Shown here piece after piece: positions 1 through 8,217 of a stretch of 64,000 bases of DNA. This DNA is from an uncultured Fluviicola sp. (lineage in GTDB: Bacteria; Bacteroidota; Bacteroidia; Flavobacteriales; Crocinitomicaceae): NCBI RefSeq assembly GCF_946478805.1, contig NZ_CAMLDC010000004.1, forward strand, positions 1 through 64,000, given 5' to 3'. How positions within the stretch are numbered: the first letter of the stretch is position 1; each line of letters starts with the position of its first letter. A program made the position numbers and the translations under genes. A model generated the notes under the pieces. That model worked only from the letters and a program-made list of their open reading frames with translations. It had not been told where the DNA came from and did no database searches.

Positions 1-100
1 TATTTTTGAGTATGAATCTTAATTAAAAACGGTCAACCTATTTTAGGGAAGTTCAGCCGAAATAAATCTTTTCAATTCTCAATTTTACATTCTCAATTCT

Positions 101-634
101 CTAAGAAATGTATTTCTTTGCGAACTCCCACAAAACAATTCCTGCACACACCGAAACATTCAAACTGTGCTTGGTTCCAAATTGAGGAATTTCAAGGATA
201 TAATCGGAAGCATCAATCACCGACTGATCAACACCATCTACTTCATTTCCAAAAACAAGGGCGAATTTTGAATCATTCAAGGTGGAAATTTCGTGCAACA
301 GAACCGTTTTCTCTGCCTGCTCAATACTGCAAACAGCTATTCCATCCTGCTTTAGTTCAGAAACAAGTTCCCTAATATCTTTCCGGTATTCCCAATCAAT
401 CGTATCTGTTGCGCCCAATGCCGTTTTATGAATTTCGCGATGTGGAGGTTGAGCCGTGATTCCGCACAAATAAACCTTCTCCACGTTGAAAGCATCTGCT
501 GTCCGAAAGAAAGAACCGATGTTATTCAGACTCCGGATATCATTCAATACAATGATCAAGGGGAATTTTTCCTGGTTCTTGAATGCCTGCTCATCTACGC
601 GATCAAGCTCCCACAATTTCAATTTACGGTTCAT
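101..634 (-). CDS. SpoU/TrmH-family RNA 2'-O-methyltransferase
   Basis: 177 aa. The three SPOUT motifs are visible: motif 1 with N31, N37-IG and R44-TADAF, motif 2 LVFGNEVDGV at about 126-135, and motif 3 IPQFGTKHSLNVSVC at 149-163. The family transfers a methyl group from S-adenosylmethionine to a ribose 2'-OH of tRNA or rRNA in the cytoplasm. The protein is short and lacks the N-terminal RNA-binding extension of TrmB/RlmB-like members, so it looks like a TrmL/TrmH-type catalytic core; the exact target nucleotide cannot be read from sequence. The ATG lies only 4 nt after a TATTTTTG -7 box on the minus strand, so the mRNA may be leaderless. Monocistronic, divergent from the next gene. Confidence 0.9.
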   Translation of the reverse strand: MNRKLKLWELDRVDEQAFKNQEKFPLIIVLNDIRSLNNIGSFFRTADAFNVEKVYLCGITAQPPHREIHKTALGATDTIDWEYRKDIRELVSELKQDGIAVCSIEQAEKTVLLHEISTLNDSKFALVFGNEVDGVDQSVIDASDYILEIPQFGTKHSLNVSVCAGIVLWEFAKKYIS

Positions 635-638
635 GAGG

Positions 639-646
639 CAAAAATA
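639..646 (-). promoter_or_regulatory. -7 box (TATTTTTG) of the SpoU methyltransferase gene
   Basis: Reads TATTTTTG on the minus strand, matching the Bacteroidota -7 consensus TANNTTTG. Only 4 nt separate it from the ATG, so the transcript probably begins at or next to the start codon. No clear -33 TTG was found. Confidence 0.5.
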
Positions 647-701
647 CCGATTTAGACGAATTGTTTTTGCTTAAATAATCCCATTAAACTATATTCACCC
701 T

Positions 702-1370
702 ATGAAAGCCAAATCAACAACATGGATTGCATTTATTCTTGTAGTTCTGTCTGCCACCAACTGCACAATTGAAAAACGATTATTCCAACCAGGCTACAGT
801 ATTGAATGGAAGAAAAAAACTCAGAGGAATTCAGTTGAAACTGAAAACCAAACCTCCTACAATGAAGAACCCGATACAACGACAATTATTTGTTCTTCAA
901 ACTCTTTATCTTCAAAACCAGATCATATTCCAACATCTGAGCTTACCCAAAGTATTTCCGAGCCTCTTGTTTCAATTGTAAACCTTGACACGCAGACACC
1001 TTACAAACTTGAAAAACAGGAATCCGACACACTTACACCACAAAAAAAAGCAATCGATCTAAGAGAGACGGAAGATAAAAAGGAACTGGAGCTTTTCGGT
1101 GTCATGTCATTTGGACTCTATTTCTGTTCTGTGATTTTTGCGATTCTTGCGGTATTCGTTTTCAACTTACCTGTTTATCTGTTTGCAGTTGCCGGATTTA
1201 TGATCCTGCTATCGTTGATTTTCGGGATTATTTCTGTGGATAAATACCGACGAGATAAGTCAAAATATTACCGGAATTTCTTTGGTTATTTCGGTTTGAT
1301 CGCTTCAGTTGTAACTATCTCACTGGTAATTGGCTTTTTAATCTTAGCCTCCGAATTGGGTTCATTTTAA
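702..1370 (+). CDS. Lipoprotein with C-terminal membrane helices, function unknown
   Basis: 222 aa. An N-terminal signal with a lipobox-like LSATNC (Cys21) is followed by the segment IEKRLFQPGYSIEWKKK, a post-cysteine motif I recognise from other Flavobacteriales membrane proteins (recollection, not searched). Residues about 40-125 are polar and low in complexity, probably disordered. The C-terminal 90 residues carry three hydrophobic segments (about 133-150, 156-178 and 198-217) with a basic YRRDKSKYYRN loop between the last two. The pattern suggests a lipid-anchored N-terminus plus a membrane-embedded tail, unusual for one protein. No enzymatic motif is seen. Monocistronic, between two divergently or independently transcribed housekeeping genes. 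Confidence 0.75.
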   Translation: MKAKSTTWIAFILVVLSATNCTIEKRLFQPGYSIEWKKKTQRNSVETENQTSYNEEPDTTTIICSSNSLSSKPDHIPTSELTQSISEPLVSIVNLDTQTPYKLEKQESDTLTPQKKAIDLRETEDKKELELFGVMSFGLYFCSVIFAILAVFVFNLPVYLFAVAGFMILLSLIFGIISVDKYRRDKSKYYRNFFGYFGLIASVVTISLVIGFLILASELGSF

Positions 1371-1443
1371 TCAATTCAACAGGAAATCCCATAATGTTGA
1401 AAACTAGTACCTGCAAAATTCCTCAAACTCACAATTCACTTCG

Positions 1444-1451
1444 TATTTTTG
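1444..1451 (+). promoter_or_regulatory. -7 box (TATTTTTG) upstream of mutS
   Basis: Perfect TANNTTTG match ending 21 nt before the GTG start of mutS. The -33 element is not obvious. Confidence 0.5.
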
Positions 1452-1472
1452 GCCTGAACGAAACATATTCAC

Positions 1473-4097
1473 GTGTCAAAAAAAGAAAAAGATCCTGCGG
1501 AAACGCCTTTGATGAAACAATACAATCAGATTAAAGCAAAGCATCCCCAGGCTTTATTGCTTTTTCGTGTTGGAGATTTTTATGAGACATTCGGAGAAGA
1601 TGCCGTTACTGCATCAAAAACCCTGGGAATTGTTCTGACCAAACGCGGAGCAGGGTCACCTTCCGAAGTGGAACTGGCAGGGTTTCCCCATCATTCATTG
1701 GAAACTTATCTCCCAAAATTGGTTCGCGCCGGGCATCGTGTCGCAATCTGCGATCAGTTGGAAGACCCGAAAATGACCAAAACCATCGTAAAACGCGGAG
1801 TAACGGAATTGGTAACTCCCGGAATTGCTTTCAGCGATAAGATCCTGGACGGTCATCACAACAACTTCCTTGGAGCAATCCATTTCGGGAAAGACATTCA
1901 TGGGATTTCATTCCTGGATGTATCGACCGGGGAATTTTTCACCGCACAGGGGAATACAGAATACGTCGATAAGCTGATCCAGGGTTTTGAGCCCAGTGAA
2001 ATTATCTATCAAAAAAATAAACATTCCATTTTCCAGGAATTATTCGGAACCAAATATTACACTTTCCGCCTGGAGGATTGGGTATTTACTCCTGATTTTG
2101 GAAAAGAGAAACTCACGGTTCATTTTCAAACCAATTCCATGAAAGGTTTTGGGATTGAAGACCTGGACCAGGGAATTGTTGCTGCGGGTGCTATCCTTCA
2201 TTACCTGGGTGAAACACAGCACGATAAGCTGGGACATATTACCCAAATCCAGCGCATTGAAGAGGAAAAATTCGTTTGGTTGGATCGTTTCACCATTCGA
2301 AACCTGGAATTGATCAGTCCGTTGAATGAAGGTGGAAAAACCTTATTCGATGTAATCAACGGAACAAAAACCCCAATGGGCGATCGTTTGCTGAAGCGTT
2401 GGATTGTAATGCCTTTGAAGCATACGGAACAAATCAATTTACGTATCGACGCTGTTGCGGACTTAACGCAAAAACAAGCTCTCCGTGAGGAAATAGAACA
2501 TGAGTTGAGTGAAATCGGCGATATGGAACGACTGGTTTCCAAAGTCGCTGTTGGAAGAATTCACCCGAAAGAATTGCGCGTTTTGTCGCGCATCCTGGAG
2601 CACATGACCCCATTGCGGGATGCCTGTTCACACAGCACCAGTGATTTATTGATCCAACTCTCCAAACGTATCGAACCGTGTGAGGAATTTATCCAACTGG
2701 TAGAGAAATTCATACTGAAAGACCCGGCAGTGATGCTTGGGAAAGGTCCTGTTATTGCAGACGGGGTTCATTCCGAATTGGATGAATTGCGTGCCATTTC
2801 CGAAAGTGGAAAAGATTACCTGGAAGCCATGCAGGAACGGGAATCTGAAAAGACCGGAATTCCAAGTCTGAAAATAGCCTTCAATAATGTTTTCGGATAT
2901 TACCTGGAAGTTCGAAACACACATAAGGACAAAGTTCCGGAAGAATGGATCCGCAAGCAAACACTCGTAAGCGCTGAACGATATATTACTCCTGAATTAA
3001 AGGAATACGAAACTAAGATTTTGGGAGCAGAAGATAAAATTGCTGCAATTGAAGCAAAAATGTATTTCGAACTGGTGCAAAAACTGGTGGCTTTCGTCGG
3101 ACAAATCCAGCGAAATGCGTACCTCATCGCACAGCTTGACTGCTTAACAGGTTTTGCAGACTTGGCCATCCGGAAAAACTATTCAAAACCGACTGTCAAT
3201 GATAGTTTTGTTATCGATATCAAAAATGGCCGCCACCCGGTCATCGAGGGCCAACTAAAACCCGGTGAAGTTTACGTTCCAAATGATGTTTATCTGGACA
3301 AAGAGGAACAGCAGATCATCATGATTACCGGTCCCAATATGTCAGGTAAAAGTGCTTTGCTGCGTCAAACAGCCTTGATTGTCCTGATGGCACAAATGGG
3401 AAGTTTCATCCCGGCTGATACCGCTATTTTGGGAATCGTCGATAAAGTATTCACTCGGGTGGGTGCTTCCGACAATATTTCTTCAGGTGAATCGACCTTC
3501 ATGGTGGAAATGAATGAAACTTCGAGCATCTTGAATAACCTTTCAGACCGCAGTTTGATTTTGCTGGATGAAATCGGTCGCGGTACAAGCACCTATGATG
3601 GAATCTCCATTGCATGGGCAATTGCCGAATACATCCACGAATTTCCGCAAGCAAAAGGAAAAACATTGTTTGCCACGCATTACCATGAGTTGAATGAGAT
3701 GGCAGTTCAATTTCCACGAATTCACAATTACAATGTAAGCGTGAAAGAAGTAGGACAAAAAATTATTTTCCTGCGCAAACTGGTGGAAGGTGGAAGTGAA
3801 CACAGCTTCGGGATTCACGTGGCAAAACTCGCAGGAATGCCGAACAAAGTCATTCAACGGGCAGAACTGATGCTCGAACAACTCGAATTGAATCACCGAT
3901 CCAGTGAAGTTCAATCGGTCAAAGAAGTGGTTGTGCAAGCCGGGCAATCAAATGACATGCAATTGAGTTTTTTCCAGTTGAATGATCCGGTATTGGAACA
4001 AATCCACGACCAACTGATTTCGATTGATATCAATACCTTGACACCTGTTGAGGCTCTGATGAAACTGAACGAAATTAAAAAGCTCACAGGCGGTTAA
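1473..4097 (+). CDS. mutS: DNA mismatch repair protein MutS
   Basis: 874 aa, usual length for MutS1. It binds mismatched DNA as a clamp dimer and starts methyl- or nick-directed repair with MutL. The N-terminal mismatch-reading motif GDFYETF (Phe-x-Glu) is at about residues 33-39, and connector, lever and clamp regions follow. The ATPase has a Walker A GPNMSGKS near residue 620, the signature SSGEST near 670 and a Walker [11 protein letters not shown] near 695; the final helix-turn-helix lies near 760-800. The reading frame starts at GTG (VSKKEKDP): it fits the family N-terminus and the upstream -7 box, and no in-frame ATG gives a complete mismatch-recognition domain. Monocistronic. Confidence 0.98.
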   Translation: MSKKEKDPAETPLMKQYNQIKAKHPQALLLFRVGDFYETFGEDAVTASKTLGIVLTKRGAGSPSEVELAGFPHHSLETYLPKLVRAGHRVAICDQLEDPKMTKTIVKRGVTELVTPGIAFSDKILDGHHNNFLGAIHFGKDIHGISFLDVSTGEFFTAQGNTEYVDKLIQGFEPSEIIYQKNKHSIFQELFGTKYYTFRLEDWVFTPDFGKEKLTVHFQTNSMKGFGIEDLDQGIVAAGAILHYLGETQHDKLGHITQIQRIEEEKFVWLDRFTIRNLELISPLNEGGKTLFDVINGTKTPMGDRLLKRWIVMPLKHTEQINLRIDAVADLTQKQALREEIEHELSEIGDMERLVSKVAVGRIHPKELRVLSRILEHMTPLRDACSHSTSDLLIQLSKRIEPCEEFIQLVEKFILKDPAVMLGKGPVIADGVHSELDELRAISESGKDYLEAMQERESEKTGIPSLKIAFNNVFGYYLEVRNTHKDKVPEEWIRKQTLVSAERYITPELKEYETKILGAEDKIAAIEAKMYFELVQKLVAFVGQIQRNAYLIAQLDCLTGFADLAIRKNYSKPTVNDSFVIDIKNGRHPVIEGQLKPGEVYVPNDVYLDKEEQQIIMITGPNMSGKSALLRQTALIVLMAQMGSFIPADTAILGIVDKVFTRVGASDNISSGESTFMVEMNETSSILNNLSDRSLILLDEIGRGTSTYDGISIAWAIAEYIHEFPQAKGKTLFATHYHELNEMAVQFPRIHNYNVSVKEVGQKIIFLRKLVEGGSEHSFGIHVAKLAGMPNKVIQRAELMLEQLELNHRSSEVQSVKEVVVQAGQSNDMQLSFFQLNDPVLEQIHDQLISIDINTLTPVEALMKLNEIKKLTGG

Positions 4098-4287
4098 TTG
4101 TTGATTTTCAGAACGTTTAAATTCCAGGTTGTTTCGATTAAATCATCCGGGCACGCTCCTTTTATTGCCTTTTTTTTCCAACTGACAAACGGCGTTCATC
4201 CGTTTAGTAAGCGTGACATCCCTTTTTCCGATCATTATTCGGTATTGATTCCCACCTTTGTTTTATAATTCATATATCAGACTCACA

Positions 4288-5475
4288 ATGGAGGCGAAAA
4301 ATGTAAGATTTAATACTAGTCAGAATAAAGATTTTCAATCGGAACTAAGAAAACGGATTGACACTTATTTCAAAGAAAACAATATCAGTAAAAACGGAAA
4401 CTGGAAACTGTACATCAAGACTTTCGTGATGTTTTCAGCCTATGTGATTCCGTTCCTGTTAATCACCTTCAATGTTTTTGATTCCAAATTGAGCTGGCTC
4501 ATCCTGGCAATTTTGATGGGATTCGGAATGGCCGGTATCGGTATGAGTGTCATGCATGATGCCAACCACGGCAGTTACAGTAGAAATGACAGATTGAATA
4601 AAATCTTGGGCTTTTTCTCAATGGCTTTCCTTGCCGGAAATGCACAAAACTGGAAAACCCAGCACAACGTCATTCATCATACCTACACCAATGTACATGA
4701 GCTGGATGAAGACATCGCTCCTATCGGTGTATTGCGTTTTGAGCCATATTCAGAGAAAAAATGGATTCACAAATTGCAATTTATTTACGCTTGGTTCTTC
4801 TACGGACTGATGACTTTAATGTGGAGTACGATAAAAGACTTCAAACAACTGGCTCGTTACAACAAGGAAGGCCATGTGCGTGCTGCAGGGACAACTTTAG
4901 GAAAGCAATTAGTTATTATTATTCTATCTAAAATTGTTTATTTCAGCTATATGCTCATTCCTTTTTTCGTAATTCCTGAAATGACCTTCTTGAATTGGGT
5001 TGTTGGTTATTGCGTCATGCATTTTGTTGCGGGATTAACACTTGCTATTGTTTTCCAGTTGGCTCATGTAACAGATGAAAACGAATACCCGATGCCTCAA
5101 AACGGTGAATTGGAGCACAGCTTTATGGTTCACCAATTGAGTACAACGATGAATTTCGCAACAAACAACCCGGTGATTTCATATGTTGTGGGAGGTTTGA
5201 ATTTCCAGGTTGAACATCATCTATTCCCAAATATTTCTCACATCCATTACCCGAAAATCTCCAAGATCGTTCATGCAACAGCAAAAGAATTTAATTTACC
5301 TTATCATACAGGGAAATCTTTCTGGGGAGCTCTCGCAGCGCATACTAAAATGCTTTATACGCTTGGAAGAGTGGAACTAGTTCCGAATGCTGTTCCGGTA
5401 GCTACCGAGACACCGGAAGAGGATGGAGCAACCGAAAATAAAGCAATTGCAAAAGACAAGTTGTCATTAGCATAA
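4288..5475 (+). CDS. Acyl-lipid / acyl-CoA fatty acid desaturase
   Basis: 395 aa from the ATG chosen here; a TTG 30 nt upstream would overlap the likely promoter. The three histidine boxes of membrane di-iron desaturases are intact: HDANH at 90-94, HNVIHH at 126-131, and QVEHH near 307-311, the last being the front-end (delta-6/delta-5 type) form with Gln in place of the first His. Hydrophobic pairs lie at about 45-85 and 165-250. No cytochrome b5 domain is fused, so electrons must come from a separate ferredoxin or b5 donor. The enzyme introduces double bonds into membrane fatty acyl chains, plausibly for adaptation to cold. Regioselectivity cannot be read from sequence. A strong terminator follows. 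Confidence 0.92.
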   Translation: MEAKNVRFNTSQNKDFQSELRKRIDTYFKENNISKNGNWKLYIKTFVMFSAYVIPFLLITFNVFDSKLSWLILAILMGFGMAGIGMSVMHDANHGSYSRNDRLNKILGFFSMAFLAGNAQNWKTQHNVIHHTYTNVHELDEDIAPIGVLRFEPYSEKKWIHKLQFIYAWFFYGLMTLMWSTIKDFKQLARYNKEGHVRAAGTTLGKQLVIIILSKIVYFSYMLIPFFVIPEMTFLNWVVGYCVMHFVAGLTLAIVFQLAHVTDENEYPMPQNGELEHSFMVHQLSTTMNFATNNPVISYVVGGLNFQVEHHLFPNISHIHYPKISKIVHATAKEFNLPYHTGKSFWGALAAHTKMLYTLGRVELVPNAVPVATETPEEDGATENKAIAKDKLSLA

Positions 5476-5495
5476 CTAATATTATAACTATTGAT

Positions 5496-5533
5496 ATCGT
5501 CACATCTCTTTCAGGTGTGACGATTTTTTTTTT
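5496..5533 (+). terminator. Intrinsic terminator after the desaturase gene
   Basis: A perfect 9-bp stem, ATCGTCACA with TGTGACGAT, closes an 11-nt loop and runs into about ten T residues. Confidence 0.9.
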
Positions 5534-5561
5534 GAAGAATGTTTCAAAAACGGGTTTGAAG

Positions 5562-6239
5562 TCACTCAAGGAGCACGGAATATTTTCGTCCTACCGGCAA
5601 GACAGTCTGATTGGAAAGGACCACTTCCGTCTTTTTAAACTCAACAATTGTTTCCCGTTTGACAATATACGATTTGTGGATCCGGATGAAATGCTGTGGA
5701 GGTAAAACAGATAAAATATACTTCATCGTTTGGGTAATCAATAAGGGCTTTTCATTCATCAGATGCAAACGGATATAATTCCCGACCGCCTCTATATACA
5801 TGATATCCTTTGTTTGGATGGTTCTTAAAATCCCATCATGCTTCACCTCAATCTCGGGAAACTGATCCACTTCTTTTCTTGGCAAAGGTCTGTCAATGAT
5901 TTTATTGATCGCTTTCAAAAAGCGCGGATAAGAAATCGGCTTCAATAAATAATCCACCACCCCATTCTGATATGCTTCAAATCCGAAATTGCTATAGGCT
6001 GTCGTTAAAATGACCGACGGCGAATACGGCATGCATTCCAACAATTCCAATCCGCTGAGTCGCGGCATCTCAATGTCCAGGAACAGGATATCCACCTGGT
6101 TATTCCGCAAAAAATCCAAAGCTTCCTGTCCGTCATAAACATCACCGATTATTTCCAGCTGCTCCGTACGGGCAATATGTGCCTGGATAACCAGATGTGC
6201 TGGAGCTTCGTCATCAACTATGAGGCATTTGTACTTCAT
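5562..6239 (-). CDS. LytTR-family response regulator
   Basis: 225 aa. An N-terminal receiver domain (1-120) has the acidic pair DDE at 9-11, the phospho-acceptor Asp55 in LFLDIEMPR, and the conserved TTAYS and LLKPI segments with the switch Thr and Lys. A C-terminal LytTR DNA-binding domain (about 125-225) has the family pattern IMYIEAVGNYIRLH and FIRIHKSYIV. It lies 21 nt downstream of the sensor kinase gene in the same direction, so the two form one operon and a two-component pair. LytTR regulators bind direct repeats upstream of envelope, attachment or secretion genes; no target is evident in the window. Confidence 0.95.
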   Translation of the reverse strand: MKYKCLIVDDEAPAHLVIQAHIARTEQLEIIGDVYDGQEALDFLRNNQVDILFLDIEMPRLSGLELLECMPYSPSVILTTAYSNFGFEAYQNGVVDYLLKPISYPRFLKAINKIIDRPLPRKEVDQFPEIEVKHDGILRTIQTKDIMYIEAVGNYIRLHLMNEKPLLITQTMKYILSVLPPQHFIRIHKSYIVKRETIVEFKKTEVVLSNQTVLPVGRKYSVLLE

Positions 6240-6260
6240 TTCAACAAGATACGATTTTCA

Positions 6261-7268
6261 TTACAATGTTAGGGTCAATTCAACGGTGTGAATATGATCG
6301 GAATCAGTGATAATCAATTCATACTTGTTATTGTACATGAGTTGAAGTCGCTGTTTCGTATTTGAAATCCCTGTATTTGTACCGAAGAACTCTCTCCTCC
6401 CCGAATCGTAATTATTCCAGATTTTGAAAGTCAATTTTTGTTTATCCGTACCAATAAACAAGGAAACCGTCGGTTTTTCCGTTCCACTGCTATACTTGAT
6501 GGCATTTTCAATGAAAGGCATAAACAACATGGGAGAAAGCATCAATTGATCGGTCGCAATTTTATTCGTCAAGCTAATGGATAACTTCGGACTTCTATTC
6601 TGTTCGTAGGTCAGGTATTTCTTAATGAAATCCATTTCTTCATACAAAGCAACCCGTTCTTTCTTCGACGATTCAATCTGGTAACGCAATAAATCAGAAA
6701 GTTCCAGGATCTTATCCGGAGTCTGACTCGGATCTGTAAGAGCTGTTGCATAGAGATTATTCAACGAATTAAAGAGAAAGTGTGGATTCAGCTGTGCTTT
6801 CAAGTGACGAATTTCGTCGTCCTTCTCCAATAAATCTGTTAAAAACCGTCTATTCCGATCCAGGATATTTTTGTGCATGTAGTAAAAACCAAGCCCCACC
6901 AGATAAATAAGAAAAATGGAAATGCACATCGTTATCACATCTCCGTTCGGAACGAAGGAAAACGGCGTGAAATAATTGATCAGGAAATAGCTGGTAAAGA
7001 GGGAAACTGTTCCCAGGAAATACTTTAGATTCTGCTTGCTGAAGTAACGTTCATACAAGAACCGGTTATGAATGTATACCTGGACATGGGCTATGGCAAA
7101 CATAATTGCGCCGTTGACAACCACGTGGAAAAACCTTCCCTTTTCATGTATCTGGTGCGTACCGTCAACGAGCACCATAATAAGTCCGAGCAAACATAAG
7201 AACAGGTACACTACGATGTTCCGGAGCCAAAAGTTGAAGTATGACAATTTCATAAGTAAAGTTATCAT
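6261..7268 (-). CDS. LytS/AgrC-type membrane sensor histidine kinase
   Basis: 335 aa. Four hydrophobic segments fall in residues 15-135 (about 17-35, 48-66, 82-100 and 110-130), with a HisKA_7TM-free, short sensor region. The internal His_kinase motif LNPHFLFNSLNNL places the phospho-accepting His at 163. An ATP-binding domain follows with an N-box-like FIENAIKYS near 250-260 and a G-box GTNTGISNTKQRL near 295-307. It autophosphorylates and passes phosphate to the LytTR regulator encoded 21 nt downstream. No extracytoplasmic ligand domain is seen, so the signal is probably sensed in or at the membrane. An alternative start is Met6. Confidence 0.93.
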   Translation of the reverse strand: MITLLMKLSYFNFWLRNIVVYLFLCLLGLIMVLVDGTHQIHEKGRFFHVVVNGAIMFAIAHVQVYIHNRFLYERYFSKQNLKYFLGTVSLFTSYFLINYFTPFSFVPNGDVITMCISIFLIYLVGLGFYYMHKNILDRNRRFLTDLLEKDDEIRHLKAQLNPHFLFNSLNNLYATALTDPSQTPDKILELSDLLRYQIESSKKERVALYEEMDFIKKYLTYEQNRSPKLSISLTNKIATDQLMLSPMLFMPFIENAIKYSSGTEKPTVSLFIGTDKQKLTFKIWNNYDSGRREFFGTNTGISNTKQRLQLMYNNKYELIITDSDHIHTVELTLTL

Positions 7269-7437
7269 TTTAGAACAAATTCACGATCAATTAAAGATCT
7301 ATTGATATCACTGTTTTACCTCAATCGAAGTTTTGATGAAATGAAACAAAATCAAGAAGTTAACAGATAGGAAACCTTGCTTTCATGTTGAAATTACTGC
7401 GGAAAATCAAAAAAAAATAAAAAAAGTCAGCGAATTC

Positions 7438-7469
7438 TTGCGAATTGAATAAATGAATTGTTAGATTTG
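7438..7469 (+). promoter_or_regulatory. Promoter of the tRNA-Gly / tRNA-Leu unit
   Basis: TTG at 7438-7440, a 21-nt spacer, and TAGATTTG at 7462-7469 match the Bacteroidota -33/-7 consensus. The predicted transcription start lies about 60 nt before tRNA-Gly. Confidence 0.65.
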
Positions 7470-7536
7470 CAACCCGATTCCAAAAGAGGAACGGTAGTTA
7501 CCCCGAAGATAACTGACGGGATTAATTAGAAAAAAC

Positions 7537-7609
7537 GCGAGAGTAGCTCAGTTGGTAGAGCACAACCTTGCCAAGGTTGGGGTCGCGAGTTCGAATCTCG
7601 TCTCCCGCT
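7537..7609 (+). tRNA. tRNA-Gly (anticodon GCC)
   Basis: A 73-nt cloverleaf with the D-arm GCTC/GAGC, anticodon stem CAACC/GGTTG and loop TTGCCAA, so the anticodon GCC is at 7570-7572. The T-arm is GCGAG/CTCGT with loop TTCGAAT. The acceptor arms are GCGAGAG and CTCCCGC, which leaves an A4-C69 mismatch in the middle of the stem. CCA is not encoded. Confidence 0.97.
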
Positions 7610-7610
7610 C

Positions 7611-7648
7611 AAAGAATAAAGGTCATTATTTAATGGCCTTTATTCTTT
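7611..7648 (+). terminator. Long perfect hairpin between the two tRNA genes
   Basis: AAAGAATAAAGG at 7611-7622 pairs perfectly with CCTTTATTCTTT at 7637-7648. The stem extends inward through a T-G wobble and CATT/AATG. It is rich in A and T with a T-containing 3' arm. It could terminate part of the transcription or act as an RNase processing signal for the tRNA precursor. Confidence 0.65.
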
Positions 7649-7655
7649 AAAGTCC

Positions 7656-7739
7656 GCTCGGATGGTGGAATTGGTAGACACGCCGGACTTAAAATCCTGT
7701 GCCTGTATGGGCGTGCGGGTTCAAGTCCCGCTCCGAGTA
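7656..7739 (+). tRNA. tRNA-Leu (anticodon UAA)
   Basis: An 84-nt type II tRNA with acceptor stem GCTCGGA/TCCGAGT (closing G-T), discriminator A, a long variable arm (GTGCCTGTATGGGCGT region) and T-arm GCGGG/CCCGC with loop TTCAAGT. The anticodon loop CTTAAAA gives anticodon TAA at 7690-7692. The anticodon stem CCGGA/TCCTG contains one C-T mismatch. CCA is not encoded. Confidence 0.97.
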
Positions 7740-7766
7740 CATTGAGCGCTTCCAGCTCATGAGATT

Positions 7767-7802
7767 AAGCCTTGATTTTCTTCGGAAAGTTGAGGCTTTT
7801 TT
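7767..7802 (+). terminator. Terminator after tRNA-Leu
   Basis: AAGCCT pairs with AGGCTT around an inner TTTC-TTCG-GAAA tetraloop hairpin and is followed by six T residues. Confidence 0.75.
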
Positions 7803-7830
7803 GATTTTACAAAGTTTTTTAATAGTTCTT

Positions 7831-7884
7831 CTGTATGGGCGTGGGGTTCATCCCGATAGCTATCGGGACCTGCTCCGAATACCA
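7831..7884 (+). pseudogene. Decayed duplicate of the tRNA-Leu 3' half, interrupted by a palindrome
   Basis: CTGTATGGGCGTG and GGGTTCA repeat the variable arm and T-arm of tRNA-Leu (7701-7739), and CTCCGAATAC repeats its acceptor end CTCCGAGTAC. Between them lies an 18-bp perfect palindrome, TCCCGATAG plus CTATCGGGA, at 7851-7868. The 5' half, including the anticodon, is missing, so it cannot be functional. It looks like the trace of a duplication or of integration at a tRNA 3' end, later invaded by a short palindromic repeat. No integrase gene remains nearby. Confidence 0.75.
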
Positions 7885-7928
7885 TTGAAAAGAACTTGTG
7901 AATTGGCTTCCACCTTTCACAGAAAATT

Positions 7929-7960
7929 AAATCCCGAATGTTTAGGCATTTGGGATTTTT
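7929..7960 (+). terminator. Terminator-like hairpin after the tRNA-Leu remnant
   Basis: AAATCCC-G-AATG pairs with CATT-T-GGGATTT (one G-T wobble) around a 6-nt loop, and the 3' arm ends in five T residues. Confidence 0.75.
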
Positions 7961-8217
7961 CAAAATTAGGATTCGAGATTCAAATCGCATTTTCAACGTT
8001 TCAGATACTCTTCAATGTTCAAAATTTCTCGTTTTATCTATTTTTTTGTTAAAATATACAGCATACTGGTTTTCAACGTAAATTCTAGTGCTCCGCAAGA
8101 ATACCCGCTAAATCAAGTCGAAAAAAAACCTGTCATCCTTTCATTTAACCATTCATACAGCATAAAAATTTTTTATTTAATAATTGATTGATTATTTTTA
8201 CGTCAAATAAAAAAACT

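Noticed and set aside
7699..8052. Open frames over the tRNA-Leu gene and its remnant on both strands
   Set aside because: They run through a tRNA, a palindrome and two terminators, and have no recognisable protein features.
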